From the NCBI RefSeq assembly GCF_013523125.1, contig NZ_JAAMQJ010000013.1:40706-104705 (forward strand): a DNA stretch of 64,000 nt. The letters run 5' to 3'. Numbering within the stretch: position 1 is the first letter of the stretch; the number at the start of each line of letters is the position of its first letter. The notes beneath the pieces are model-generated. The model was given only the letters and a program-made list of their open reading frames with translations. It was not told the origin of the DNA and ran no database searches. Source of the stretch: Pseudomonas entomophila. GTDB lineage: Bacteria; Pseudomonadota; Gammaproteobacteria; Pseudomonadales; Pseudomonadaceae. This document shows positions 46,322 through 54,983 of the stretch, in pieces. The position numbers and the translations under genes were made by a program.

Positions 46322-47073
46322 CCGAAAACCTGATCCAGGCCAGCCAGGGCAGACCCTGGTCTGACTGGAAACGCTCGGCCCACCTGGCGCGCGCCGGCTG
46401 GATCGAGCCTGAAACCCTGTGCGTGCCAGGTCGCCGCACCGTGATCGTCGCCCCGCACCCGGATGACGAGATCCTCATGGCCGGTGGCCTGATGGCGGGG
46501 TTCGAAGGCCGTGAACAGGACCTGATCCTGGTTTCCGCCACCGATGGCGAAGGCAGCCACCCAGGCTCCGAGCAATGGCCGCAATCAGTCCTGCGCCGCC
46601 AGCGCGTCCAGGAGAGTCGGCATGCCCTGCAGCGGCTCAAGCTCGACCTCAACGCCTTGACCTGGGAGCGCCTGAACCTGACCGACGGCGGCGTTGCCCA
46701 TGACGAGGCCTACCTGGTCAGCCACCTCAGCCGGCTGCTCGCGCCGGGCGATCTGCTGATCACCACCTGGCGCGGCGATGGTCATTGCGACCATGAAGCC
46801 ATTGGCCGCGCCTGCGCCCAGGTGGCAGCCGCCCGCCAGGCGACCCTGTGCGAGATTCCGGTCTGGGCCTGGCACTGGGCCGAGCCCGATGACCCCCGGC
46901 TGCCTTGGTCGCGTGCGCACCGCGTGCGCCTGAACCCCGAACGCCTGGCGCGCAAGCGCGAGGCCATCCACGCCCATCTCACGCAGCTGCAACCCGATGG
47001 CGACCGCCCTCCCGTGGTCCCGCCGCTGCTGCTGGACTGCCTTCTGCAACCTTTTGAACTGGTGTTCCTATGA
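46318..47073 (+). CDS. PIG-L family deacetylase
   Basis: The 251-residue zinc hydrolase of the PIG-L/LmbE family has the metal-binding motif HPDDE (VIVAPHPDDEILMAGG) and the later TWRGDGHCDHEAIGR with the third ligand histidine. Relatives remove N-acetyl groups from sugars such as GlcNAc on lipids or bacillithiol/mycothiol precursors. It overlaps both neighbours by four bases. Confidence 0.9.
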   Translation: MTENLIQASQGRPWSDWKRSAHLARAGWIEPETLCVPGRRTVIVAPHPDDEILMAGGLMAGFEGREQDLILVSATDGEGSHPGSEQWPQSVLRRQRVQESRHALQRLKLDLNALTWERLNLTDGGVAHDEAYLVSHLSRLLAPGDLLITTWRGDGHCDHEAIGRACAQVAAARQATLCEIPVWAWHWAEPDDPRLPWSRAHRVRLNPERLARKREAIHAHLTQLQPDGDRPPVVPPLLLDCLLQPFELVFL

Positions 47074-47669
47074 GCCTCGACGCGCAATATTTCGCTGACC
47101 TGTACGCGGGTAACGACGACCCGTGGGCCTTTCGCACGCGCTGGTACGAGCGGCGCAAGCGTGACCTGGTGATGGCCAGCCTGCCTCGTCAATGCTACGA
47201 GCGCATCTTCGAGCCGGCCTGCGCCAACGGCGAGTTGAGCGCGCAGCTCGCCGAGCGTTGCGCCGCCCTGCTCTGCCAGGACCTGGACCCCAACGCGGTC
47301 GACCTGGCGCGCTCGCGGCTGGCCGGGTTCACCAATGCCAGCGTCGAACAGGGGCACCTGCCGGCGGATTGGCCAGGCGGCAGCTTCGACCTGATCGTGC
47401 TCAGCGAAGTGGGTTACTACCTCAACCCGACCGAATGGCTGCAGGTGATCGAGCAATCGGTGGCCAGCCTGACCTACGACGGGGGCCTGCTGGCCTGCCA
47501 CTGGCGCCACCCGATCGCCGGTTGCCCGCAGGACGGTCGCGAGGTGCACGACCTGCTGGCCAAGCACCTGCCGCTGTACTCGGTGTTCCGTCACGAAGAA
47601 GCGGACTTCCTGCTCGAATACTGGTCCTGCCAGCCGAGCGTGGTCGACCTCGACGAGACCTGCTCATGA
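47070..47669 (+). CDS. SAM-dependent methyltransferase, NodS-like
   Basis: The 199-residue class I methyltransferase starts MSLDAQYFADLYAGNDDPWAFRTRWYERRK, as in NodS-like enzymes. FEPACANGELSAQLAERC is the SAM-binding loop and QDLDPNAV the acidic ribose contact. NodS N-methylates deacetylated chitooligosaccharide, so a deacetylase followed by a methyltransferase fits serial action on one amino sugar; this is inference. Confidence 0.85.
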   Translation: MSLDAQYFADLYAGNDDPWAFRTRWYERRKRDLVMASLPRQCYERIFEPACANGELSAQLAERCAALLCQDLDPNAVDLARSRLAGFTNASVEQGHLPADWPGGSFDLIVLSEVGYYLNPTEWLQVIEQSVASLTYDGGLLACHWRHPIAGCPQDGREVHDLLAKHLPLYSVFRHEEADFLLEYWSCQPSVVDLDETCS

Positions 47670-48337
47670 TCGGCGTGGTGATCCCGGCGCACAACGAAGC
47701 CAGACGCCTGGGCCACTGCCTGCGCGCGCTGCGGCTGGCGATGCTGGACGTCGAGCAGGCCGGGCATCGGGTCGAGGTGGTGGTGGTGCTCGACCGCTGC
47801 AGCGATGGCAGCGAAGCGATCGCCCGGCGCCATGGCGTACTGACCTTGAAGGTGGATGCTGGCAACGTCGGCGTCGCCCGGCGTGCCGGCGCTGCGTTCA
47901 TGCTCGAGCGTGGCGCCCGCTGGCTGGCCTGTACCGACGCCGACAGTCGCGTGCCTTCGCACTGGTTGTCCTGGCAGGTGCACTGCGCCGCCGATGCCGT
48001 GTGCGGAACCGTGCACATCGACCGCTGGCAGCCGTGGCAAGGGATGGCGTTGCGGGAGTTGTACAACAGCCGTTACCAGGCCATCGAAGGCCATCGGCAC
48101 ATCCATGGGGCCAACCTGGGCGTGTCGGCCGAGGCGTACCAGCGGGTCGGGGGCTTCCCGGCGCTGGCGGCGCACGAGGACGTGCACCTGGTCAAGGCAC
48201 TTCAAGCGCATGGCGCTCAGATCGTCTGGACGGCCCGGCACAGCGTGGCCACCAGCAGTCGACGTGATTGCCGGGCGCGGGAAGGGTTCGGGGATTACCT
48301 GAGCGGGCTGGAGGCGGTGGTGCAGGCAGCGTCCTGA
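47666..48337 (+). CDS. Family 2 glycosyltransferase
   Basis: The 223-residue GT-A enzyme starts MIGVVIPAHNEARRLGHCLRALR. It has the VVVVLDRCSDGS nucleotide region and the DxD-type metal motif CTDADSRVP. The acceptor-side stretch is NLGVSAEAYQRVGGFPALAAHEDV. It has no transmembrane helices. It is the last gene of the ligD-led run. Its last 80 bases are present again 317 bases downstream. Confidence 0.88.
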   Translation: MIGVVIPAHNEARRLGHCLRALRLAMLDVEQAGHRVEVVVVLDRCSDGSEAIARRHGVLTLKVDAGNVGVARRAGAAFMLERGARWLACTDADSRVPSHWLSWQVHCAADAVCGTVHIDRWQPWQGMALRELYNSRYQAIEGHRHIHGANLGVSAEAYQRVGGFPALAAHEDVHLVKALQAHGAQIVWTARHSVATSSRRDCRAREGFGDYLSGLEAVVQAAS

Positions 48338-48810
48338 AATGATGCCGGGTGGGTTATTTACGGGCCCTGCGGGCCCAATCGCGGCACAGGGGCCGCTCCA
48401 CCCGTAGCCCCATCGCGGTGTTGCAGGTCACCGTGGTCACCTGTGGGAGGCAGCGCCCTGAATGATGCCGAGTGGGTGATTTACGGGCCCTGCGGGCCCG
48501 ATCGCGGCACAGGGGCTGCTTCTACACCCATAGCCGCACCACGGTGTTGCAGGCCGTCGCGGTCACCTGTGGCAGTCGACGTGATTGCCGGGCGCGGGAA
48601 GGGTTTGGAGATTACCTGAGCGGGCTGGAGGCGGTGGTGCAGGCAGCGTCCTGAAATGATGCCGAGTGGGTGATTTACGGGCCCTGCGGGCCCGATCGCG
48701 GCACAGGGGCCGCTCACCCGTAGCCCCACCGCAGGGTTGCAGGCTATCGCGGTCACCTGTGGGAGCGGCCCCTGTGCCGCGATCGGGCCCGCAGGGCCCG
48801 TAAAATCAGC
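48255..48810. repeat. Tandem REP array that includes a duplicated gene end
   Basis: Three direct copies occur: a long copy (48255-48449), a short one (48450-48571) and a second long one (48572-48771). A fourth, inverted REP copy lies at about 48760-48805. Each carries the GC palindrome around gggccctgcgggccc followed by gatcgcggcacagggg. The long copies begin inside the glycosyltransferase coding region. The array fills the 526-bp gap to crtE and contains no other gene. Confidence 0.8.
48572..48654 (+). pseudogene. Duplicated 3' end of the glycosyltransferase gene
   Basis: It repeats the last 83 bases of the gene (offset exactly 317) with only two substitutions in gaagggttcggggatt versus gaagggtttggagatt, and it keeps the stop codon. 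It has no start and is not a gene; it was copied with the REP array. Confidence 0.85.
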
Positions 48811-48863
48811 TACATCAACCTGCCAGACAACCCAGACTTCATCAGCCAAGCCGGCCACTGGCC

Positions 48864-49790
48864 TCACCCCCGCATCTTGGCAAACATCGCCTGCACGTAC
48901 CGCCCCAGGGTCTCGCTCCCTCCCAGGCTCCGCGCCAGGCAATCGTCGGCCCGTGCCAGGTGCTCCAGCAACCGCTCGCGCACCTCGGCCTCGCCACACA
49001 GCGCCACCAGGGTCGACTTGCCAGCATCCTTGCCAAGATCCTTGCCACTGGCCGGATCGCAGTCGCACAGGTCGTCGTGCAGCTGGAACGCCTGGCCCAG
49101 GTCCTGGGCGAACTGCCCGAGCAGCGCGCGGCACTGGGGCGAGGCATCGCTGATGATGCAGGCCATGTCGAGGATGGAGCTGAACAGTACGCCGGTCTTG
49201 AGCTGGTTGGTGGTGGCAATCTGCGCGGCGGTGCGCGCCTGGGTACCGTCGTGCAGGTCCTGGAACTGGCCCTGCACCAGCCCCTGACTGCCCACGGCCT
49301 CGGACAAGCGAGTCACCAGCTGGGTACGCGCCAGGGCCGGGATGTGCTCGATCGCCGCGATCACTGCAAAGGCCCGTGACAGCAGCGCGATCGCGGCCAG
49401 GATGGCCACGTCCTGGCCGAAGGTCAGGATGGCCACGTCCTGGCCGAAGGTCAGGTGCACGGTCGGGCGGCCACGGCGCATCAGTGCGTCGTCCATGCAC
49501 GGCAGGTCGTCCAGCACCAGCGAGGCCGCATGCACCATCTCCACGGCGCAGCCCAGGTCCAGCGCGGCGTGCGCCGGGCCGCCCAGGCCTTCGGTGGCGA
49601 GCATCAGCAACAGCGGGCGCAAGCGCTTGCCTGGCGCCAGGGTGCCGTCACGCATGGCCAGCGCCACCAGGTCGCGCTCATTGCCCACCGTTGGCAGCAG
49701 GGCGTCGAGCCGGCGTTCCAACCCGTCACGCAGTTGCTGCAGGTGAATGTCGATCCCTGTGTCTATAGTTGCGGACAAGTGTGCGGCCAT
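48864..49790 (-). CDS. crtE: Geranylgeranyl diphosphate synthase CrtE with internal 9-residue duplication
   Basis: The 308-residue prenyltransferase makes C20 GGPP from FPP/IPP for carotenoids. The first Asp-rich motif DDLPCMDD is at 94-101, RRGRP at 105-109, GQFQDL near 174 and the second Asp motif DDLCD at 239-243. Residues 113-121 and 122-130 are an exact duplicate (LTFGQDVAI twice) caused by a perfect 27-bp tandem repeat. Normal CrtE has one copy here. The insert lies in the helix after the first Asp motif and may reduce activity. The start has GAGGG upstream. It is divergent from idi. Confidence 0.93.
   Translation of the reverse strand: MAAHLSATIDTGIDIHLQQLRDGLERRLDALLPTVGNERDLVALAMRDGTLAPGKRLRPLLLMLATEGLGGPAHAALDLGCAVEMVHAASLVLDDLPCMDDALMRRGRPTVHLTFGQDVAILTFGQDVAILAAIALLSRAFAVIAAIEHIPALARTQLVTRLSEAVGSQGLVQGQFQDLHDGTQARTAAQIATTNQLKTGVLFSSILDMACIISDASPQCRALLGQFAQDLGQAFQLHDDLCDCDPASGKDLGKDAGKSTLVALCGEAEVRERLLEHLARADDCLARSLGGSETLGRYVQAMFAKMRG
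49399..49452 (-). repeat. Perfect 27-bp tandem duplication inside crtE
   Basis: The 27-bp unit at 49399-49425 is followed directly by an identical unit at 49426-49452. It is in frame and adds nine residues. The lack of any difference points to a recent slippage event (or an assembly error). Confidence 0.95.
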
Positions 49791-49952
49791 CGTTCCCTCT
49801 GTGCGTGTGATCGAGCCCGTGAAGGGCCAGGTGGTGAATGTACGGCGTCGAGATGGACCTGTCGCTCACGCCTTCAGCGTAGCTCAAGGTTTTTCGGCCT
49901 GTCGGGAACGTCTGCAATGCGGCGTTGCCTGAGCCTTGATGCGATTCAAAGC

Positions 49953-49976
49953 TGTACAGCCTGCCGATCTTGTACA
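49953..49976. promoter_or_regulatory. Paired TGTACA palindromes in the crtE/idi promoter region
   Basis: TGTACA occurs at 49953-49958 and 49971-49976, 18 bases apart, in the divergent control region. Each hexamer is itself palindromic. Operators of CarH/LitR-type MerR regulators, which control carotenoid genes by light and vitamin B12, resemble this; that link is from memory and no such regulator gene is in the window. Confidence 0.45.
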
Positions 49977-50034
49977 ACACCCATGTGCACTGACAACACG
50001 CCGTACCGATGATTCCTGGTTACTTGGAGCAAGC

Positions 50035-51063
50035 ATGCGCGAACCCGACCTGACCCGTCGCAAGGATGAACACCTGGACATCGTGCTGGACCCTCGCCGT
50101 GCGACCGTCGCTGTCGACGCCGGCTGGTCGGCGATCCGTTTCGAACACTGCGCCCTGCCCGAGCTGGACCTGCGCCAGATCGACCTGCGCAGCCAGCTGC
50201 TGGGCATCGCGCTGGACGCGCCCCTGCTGATCAGCTCCATGACCGGCGGCGCGCGGCGCGCGACCCACATCAACCGCCACCTGGCCGAAGCCGCGCAAGA
50301 GCTGGGCATCGCCATGGGCGTGGGTTCGCAGCGGGTCAGCCTGACCTCGGTGCACGATCACGGCCTGACCCGTGAACTGCGCCGGCTGGCGCCGCGCATT
50401 CCGCTGTTGGGCAACCTGGGCGCGGCGCAGCTGCTCCAGCCCGATGGCCTGGACCTGGCGCAGCGCGCCGTGGACAGCCTGGAGGCCAATGGCCTGATCA
50501 TCCACTTCAACCCCTTGCAGGAAGCCGTCCAGCCCGAGGGCGATCGCGACTGGCGTGGGGTGCTGGCACAGCTCGAGCGCCTGACCCAGGCGCTGCCGGT
50601 GCCGGTGATCGCCAAGGAGGTCGGCGCCGGGGTGTCGGCGGAGGTCGCGCGGCAGCTGGTGGACGCCGGGGTACAGGTGATCGACGTGGCCGGCGCGGGT
50701 GGCACCAGCTGGGCCGCCGTGGAAGCCGAGCGCGCCGTGTCGGCCAGTGACCGCGCCGTGGCCGACGCTTTCGCCGGCTGGGGCATCCCGGCGGCCGCCT
50801 GCGTGCGCCAGGTGCGTGAGGCCCTGCCCGACACGCCACTGATCGCGTCCGGCGGCATTGCCAATGGCCTGGACGCCGCCAAGGCGATCCGCCTGGGCGC
50901 CGACCTGGTCGGCCAGGCCGCCGGCGTGCTGGTCGCGGCCACGGCTTCCACCGAGGCGGTGGTCGAGCATTTCCGCATCATTCTCCAGCAACTGCGCATC
51001 GCCTGCTTCTGCACCGGCTCGGCCGACCTGGCCGCCTTGCGTCAGGCGCGCCTGCTGCCATGA
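50035..51063 (+). CDS. idi2: Type 2 isopentenyl-diphosphate isomerase
   Basis: The 342-residue FMN-dependent isomerase interconverts IPP and DMAPP and so balances the precursors of CrtE. Marks are [12 protein letters not shown] at the start, [65 protein letters not shown] and [14 protein letters not shown]. The start [11 protein letters not shown] has GGAG upstream; the frame open from 49936 adds 33 unlikely residues through the promoter region. It overlaps crtX by four bases. Confidence 0.95.
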   Translation: MREPDLTRRKDEHLDIVLDPRRATVAVDAGWSAIRFEHCALPELDLRQIDLRSQLLGIALDAPLLISSMTGGARRATHINRHLAEAAQELGIAMGVGSQRVSLTSVHDHGLTRELRRLAPRIPLLGNLGAAQLLQPDGLDLAQRAVDSLEANGLIIHFNPLQEAVQPEGDRDWRGVLAQLERLTQALPVPVIAKEVGAGVSAEVARQLVDAGVQVIDVAGAGGTSWAAVEAERAVSASDRAVADAFAGWGIPAAACVRQVREALPDTPLIASGGIANGLDAAKAIRLGADLVGQAAGVLVAATASTEAVVEHFRIILQQLRIACFCTGSADLAALRQARLLP

Positions 51064-52340
51064 CCCACTTCGCCGTGGTGGCGCCTGCCTATGCCAGCCA
51101 CTTCCAGGCGTTCGAGGTGCTGGCCGGCGCGCTGCTCGACCGGGGCCACCGCGTCACCTTCGTTCACCAGGTCGATGCCGCGCGCTGGTTGCAGGACCGG
51201 CGTATCGGCTTCCAGCCAATCGGTCTGGACAGTCATCCACCCGGCACCCTGGACGCCCAGTTGCGCCTGGCCGCCTCGCCGTCCACCCCATGGGCCCTGC
51301 ACCGGTTGATCCGTCAGTTGGCCGACACCAGCCGGCTGTTCATCGAGCACCTGCCCGCCGCGTTCGCCGCCCTGCACATCGAGGCGGTGCTCTGCGACCA
51401 GATGGAAGGCGCCGGCGGCCTGGTGGCCGAGGCGCTGGGCCTGCCCTTCGTGTCCCTGGCCTGCGCCCTGCCGGTCAACCGCGAGGCCGGTCTGCCGCTG
51501 CCGGTGATGCCCTTCACCCCTGGCCAGGACCCCTACAGCCTGAAACGGTGCCACGCCAGCACCCGGGTCTACGACTGGCTGATGAAGCCGGTGGACACGG
51601 CGTTGCTGGAGGGCGCCCAGCGCCTGGGCGTGCCGCCGCGTCGTGGCCTGCACGCCTACCTGTCGCCCCGGCTGCAATTGAGCCAGACCCCGGCCACGCT
51701 GGACTTCCCGCGCCAGACCCTGCCGGCGCACTTTCACGCCGTCGGGCCCCTGCGCCGCGCCGCGCCCGATCGACCGGGCGCCTGGCCCATCGACCGGGAC
51801 CGACCGCTGGTGTTCGCCAGCCTGGGCACGCTGCAAGGCGGTCGTCTGCGCCAGTTCCAGCGTATCGCCCGCGCCTGCCGCGCCCTGGACGTGCAGTTGC
51901 TGGTGGCCCACTGCGGGGGGCTCGACCCTGCGCAGGAGGCGACCTTGCAGCGCTGCGGCGCCACCTGGGTGACCGACTTCGCGCCGCAGCGCTGGATCCT
52001 CGAACAGGCCGATGCCGTGGTGACCCATGGCGGCCTGAACACCGTGCTGGACGCCATCGTCGCGCGTACGCCGATGCTGGTCATGCCGATCGCCTTCGAC
52101 CAGCACGGCGTCGCTGCGCGGGTCGTGCATCACCGCCTGGGCCTGAGCCTGCCGCGCCGCGCCAGTGCCCGGCGTATCGCCGAGACCCTGCGCCAGGTGC
52201 TCGCGCTGCCGATCCAGGCCCATGCCCGGCAGGCCGAGGCCCTGGCCGCCAGTGGTGGCGCGGCACGCGCAGCGGACCTGATCGAGGCCGCCCTGGGCGT
52301 GCCTGCGTCCTCACCTTTGGAAACCGCCGATGACCTATGA
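51060..52340 (+). CDS. crtX: Zeaxanthin glucosyltransferase CrtX
   Basis: The 426-residue GT1-type enzyme transfers glucose from UDP-glucose to zeaxanthin hydroxyls. It has the N-terminal acceptor domain ([23 protein letters not shown]) and a C-terminal donor-binding block ([41 protein letters not shown]) corresponding to the UDPGT signature. It overlaps idi2 by four bases and crtY by eleven. Order and identity match the Pantoea carotenoid cluster. Confidence 0.93.
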   Translation: MTHFAVVAPAYASHFQAFEVLAGALLDRGHRVTFVHQVDAARWLQDRRIGFQPIGLDSHPPGTLDAQLRLAASPSTPWALHRLIRQLADTSRLFIEHLPAAFAALHIEAVLCDQMEGAGGLVAEALGLPFVSLACALPVNREAGLPLPVMPFTPGQDPYSLKRCHASTRVYDWLMKPVDTALLEGAQRLGVPPRRGLHAYLSPRLQLSQTPATLDFPRQTLPAHFHAVGPLRRAAPDRPGAWPIDRDRPLVFASLGTLQGGRLRQFQRIARACRALDVQLLVAHCGGLDPAQEATLQRCGATWVTDFAPQRWILEQADAVVTHGGLNTVLDAIVARTPMLVMPIAFDQHGVAARVVHHRLGLSLPRRASARRIAETLRQVLALPIQAHARQAEALAASGGAARAADLIEAALGVPASSPLETADDL

Positions 52341-53496
52341 CCTGATTCTCGCCGGCACCGGCCTGGCCAATGGCCTGATCGCCTGGCGGCTGCGCCAGTG
52401 TCATCCCGAGCTGAACATCCTGTGCCTGGACCAGGCCGACGCACTGGGCGGCAGCCACACCTGGTCGTTCCACGCAACCGACCTGAGCGATCACCAGCAG
52501 CAGTGGATCGCACCCTTCGTGGCCCAGCGCTGGCCCAGCTACCGGGTGCACTTCCCGGCCTACAGCCGCACCTTGCACAGCGGCTACGCCAGCATCACCG
52601 GCGAGCGTTTCGCCCAGGTCCTGACCGACGCGCTGGGCGACACCCTGCAGTTGAATCAGCCGATTCATTCGCTGACCTCCACCGAAGTGCGCCTGGCCGA
52701 TGGCCGGCACCTGCGCGCCAAGGTGGTCATCGATGGCCGCGGCGCGCCGAACAGCCCGCACCTGGCGCTGGGCCATCAGGCCTTTCTCGGCCAGCTGGTG
52801 CGCCTGGAGCGCCCCCACGGCTTGACCGCGCCGATCATCATGGACGCCCGTGTCGCCCAGCACGACGGCTACCGCTTCGTCTATGTGCTGCCGTTCTCGG
52901 CCGACACCGTGCTGATCGAGGACACCCACTACGTGGACCAGCACCGCGCCAGCGCCGAGCAGCTGCGCATGCACATCGCCAAGTATGCACACCATCAGGG
53001 CTGGACCATCGCCGAGTGCCTGCGTGAGGAACACGGCGTGCTGCCGATCACCCTGGCCGGCGACGTCGAGGCGTTCTGGGACGCCGCCGATGGGCAACCG
53101 TTGAGCGGTCTGCGCGCCGGGCTGTACCACAGCACCACCGGCTATTCGCTGCCCGACGCCGTGCGCCTGGCCGATTGGCTGATGGCCCAGCCGCTGGACG
53201 ATGCCGCCGCGCTTGGTGCCGGACTGCGGGCCTATGCCCGCGAACACTGGCGCACCCAGGGCTTTTACCGTCTACTCAACCGCATGCTGTTCCTGGCCGG
53301 GCGGCCCGAGGCGCGCTGGCAGGTGATGCAGCGCTTCTACCACCTGCCCGACGGGCTGATCGAACGCTTCTACGCAGGCCGCAACACCTGGCGTGACCGC
53401 AGTCGGATTCTCATGGGCAAGCCACCGGTTCCGGTCGGTGAAGCCATCGTCGCCGCGTGGCGACATTCCCCAAGGCATTTCAAGGAGCATCGATGA
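52330..53496 (+). CDS. crtY: Lycopene beta-cyclase CrtY
   Basis: The 388-residue flavin enzyme cyclises both ends of lycopene to beta-carotene. It has the dinucleotide site [18 protein letters not shown], and the CrtY-type DQADALGGSHTWSFH and VIDGRGAPNSPHLALGHQAFLGQ stretches. ADTVLIEDTHY and GLYHSTTGYSLPDAVRLAD are further family blocks. It overlaps crtX by eleven bases and crtI by four (ATGA). Confidence 0.94.
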   Translation: MTYDLILAGTGLANGLIAWRLRQCHPELNILCLDQADALGGSHTWSFHATDLSDHQQQWIAPFVAQRWPSYRVHFPAYSRTLHSGYASITGERFAQVLTDALGDTLQLNQPIHSLTSTEVRLADGRHLRAKVVIDGRGAPNSPHLALGHQAFLGQLVRLERPHGLTAPIIMDARVAQHDGYRFVYVLPFSADTVLIEDTHYVDQHRASAEQLRMHIAKYAHHQGWTIAECLREEHGVLPITLAGDVEAFWDAADGQPLSGLRAGLYHSTTGYSLPDAVRLADWLMAQPLDDAAALGAGLRAYAREHWRTQGFYRLLNRMLFLAGRPEARWQVMQRFYHLPDGLIERFYAGRNTWRDRSRILMGKPPVPVGEAIVAAWRHSPRHFKEHR

Positions 53497-54983
53497 ACCC
53501 TGGCAAATCGGCAATCGTCATCGGCGCAGGTTTCGGCGGCCTGGCGTTGGCCATCCGCCTGCAGGCCGCCGGCGTACGGACCACGCTGCTGGAGCGCCGC
53601 GACAAGCCCGGTGGCCGGGCCTACGTGTACAAGGACGAAGGGTTCACCTTCGATGCCGGCCCGACCGTGATCACCGACCCAAGCGCCATCGAGGCGCTGT
53701 TCGAGGTGTCCGGCAAGCGCCTGGAGGACTACGTCGAGCTGTTGCCGGTCGATCCGTTCTACCGCCTGTGCTGGGAAGACGGCACGGTGTTCAACTACAA
53801 CAACGACCAGGCCATCCTCGAGCGGCAGATCCAGGCGTTGGACCCGGCCGACGTGGACGGCTACCGGCGCTTTCTGGACTACTCGCGTGCGGTGTTCGAC
53901 GAAGGCTACGTGAAGCTTGGCGCGGTGCCGTTCCTGTCCCTGCGCGACATGCTCCAGGCCGGCCCGCAGCTGATGCGCCTGCAGGCCTGGCGCAGCGTCT
54001 ACGGCATGGTGTCGCGCTTCATCCGCAACGACAAGCTGCGTCAGGCGTTCTCGTTCCACGCGCTGCTGGTCGGCGGCAACCCGTTCGCCACCTCGTCGAT
54101 CTACACCCTGATCCATGCCCTGGAGCGCCAATGGGGGGTATGGTTCCCCAAGGGCGGCACGGGCGCCCTGATCGACGGCATGGTGCGGCTGTTCCAGGAC
54201 CTGGGCGGCGAGCTGGCCCTCAACGCCGACGTCGCCGCACTGGAAACCCAGGGCGATCGCCTGACCGGCGTGCGCACGCACGATGGCCGTCACTGGCAGG
54301 CCGATGCGGTGGCCTCCAACGCCGACGTGGTCCATACCTACCAGCAGTTGCTGGGCGAGCATCCGCGTGGCAAGACCGAAGGCCAACGCCTGCAGGGCAA
54401 GCGCTTCAGCAACTCGCTGTTCGTCATCCACTTCGGCCTGTCGCGCCCGCAACCGCAACTGGAGCACCACACGGTGTGCTTCGGCGCGCGCTACAAAGGC
54501 CTGATCGACACCATCTTCAACGGCCCGGACCTGGCCGACGACTTCTCCCTCTACCTGCATTCGCCGTGTGCCACCGACCCGAGCCTGGCACCGCCCGGCT
54601 GCTCGGCGCACTACGTGCTGGCCCCGGTGCCGCACCTGGGCAATGCCGAGGTCGACTGGACGGTGGAAGGCCCGGCCTACCGCGACCGCATCTTCGAGTA
54701 CCTCGAGCGCCACTACATGCCAGGGCTGCGCCGCGACCTGGTGACCAGCCGCATCTTCACCCCGCTGGACTTTCGCGACACGCTCAACGCGCACCTGGGC
54801 TCGGCCTTCTCGCTGGAGCCGGTGCTGCAGCAGAGCGCCTGGTTCCGCCCGCACAACCGCGATGCCCGGGTCGAGAACCTCTACCTGGTGGGCGCCGGTA
54901 CCCATCCGGGCGCTGGCGTGCCTGGGGTGATCGCTTCGGCCAAGGCCACTGCGGGGCTGATGATCGAGGACCTGCACCGATGA
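53493..54983 (+). CDS. crtI: Phytoene desaturase CrtI (to lycopene)
   Basis: The 496-residue FAD-dependent desaturase carries out four desaturations from phytoene to lycopene. It shows the Rossmann site AIVIGAGFGGLALAIRLQAAG, KPGGRAYVYKDEGFTFDAGPTVI and the C-terminal bacterial-type desaturase signature (NLYLVGAGTHPGAGVPGVIASAKATAG). The start MNPGKSA has CAAGGAG upstream and overlaps the crtY stop. It overlaps crtB by four bases. Confidence 0.96.
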   Translation: MNPGKSAIVIGAGFGGLALAIRLQAAGVRTTLLERRDKPGGRAYVYKDEGFTFDAGPTVITDPSAIEALFEVSGKRLEDYVELLPVDPFYRLCWEDGTVFNYNNDQAILERQIQALDPADVDGYRRFLDYSRAVFDEGYVKLGAVPFLSLRDMLQAGPQLMRLQAWRSVYGMVSRFIRNDKLRQAFSFHALLVGGNPFATSSIYTLIHALERQWGVWFPKGGTGALIDGMVRLFQDLGGELALNADVAALETQGDRLTGVRTHDGRHWQADAVASNADVVHTYQQLLGEHPRGKTEGQRLQGKRFSNSLFVIHFGLSRPQPQLEHHTVCFGARYKGLIDTIFNGPDLADDFSLYLHSPCATDPSLAPPGCSAHYVLAPVPHLGNAEVDWTVEGPAYRDRIFEYLERHYMPGLRRDLVTSRIFTPLDFRDTLNAHLGSAFSLEPVLQQSAWFRPHNRDARVENLYLVGAGTHPGAGVPGVIASAKATAGLMIEDLHR

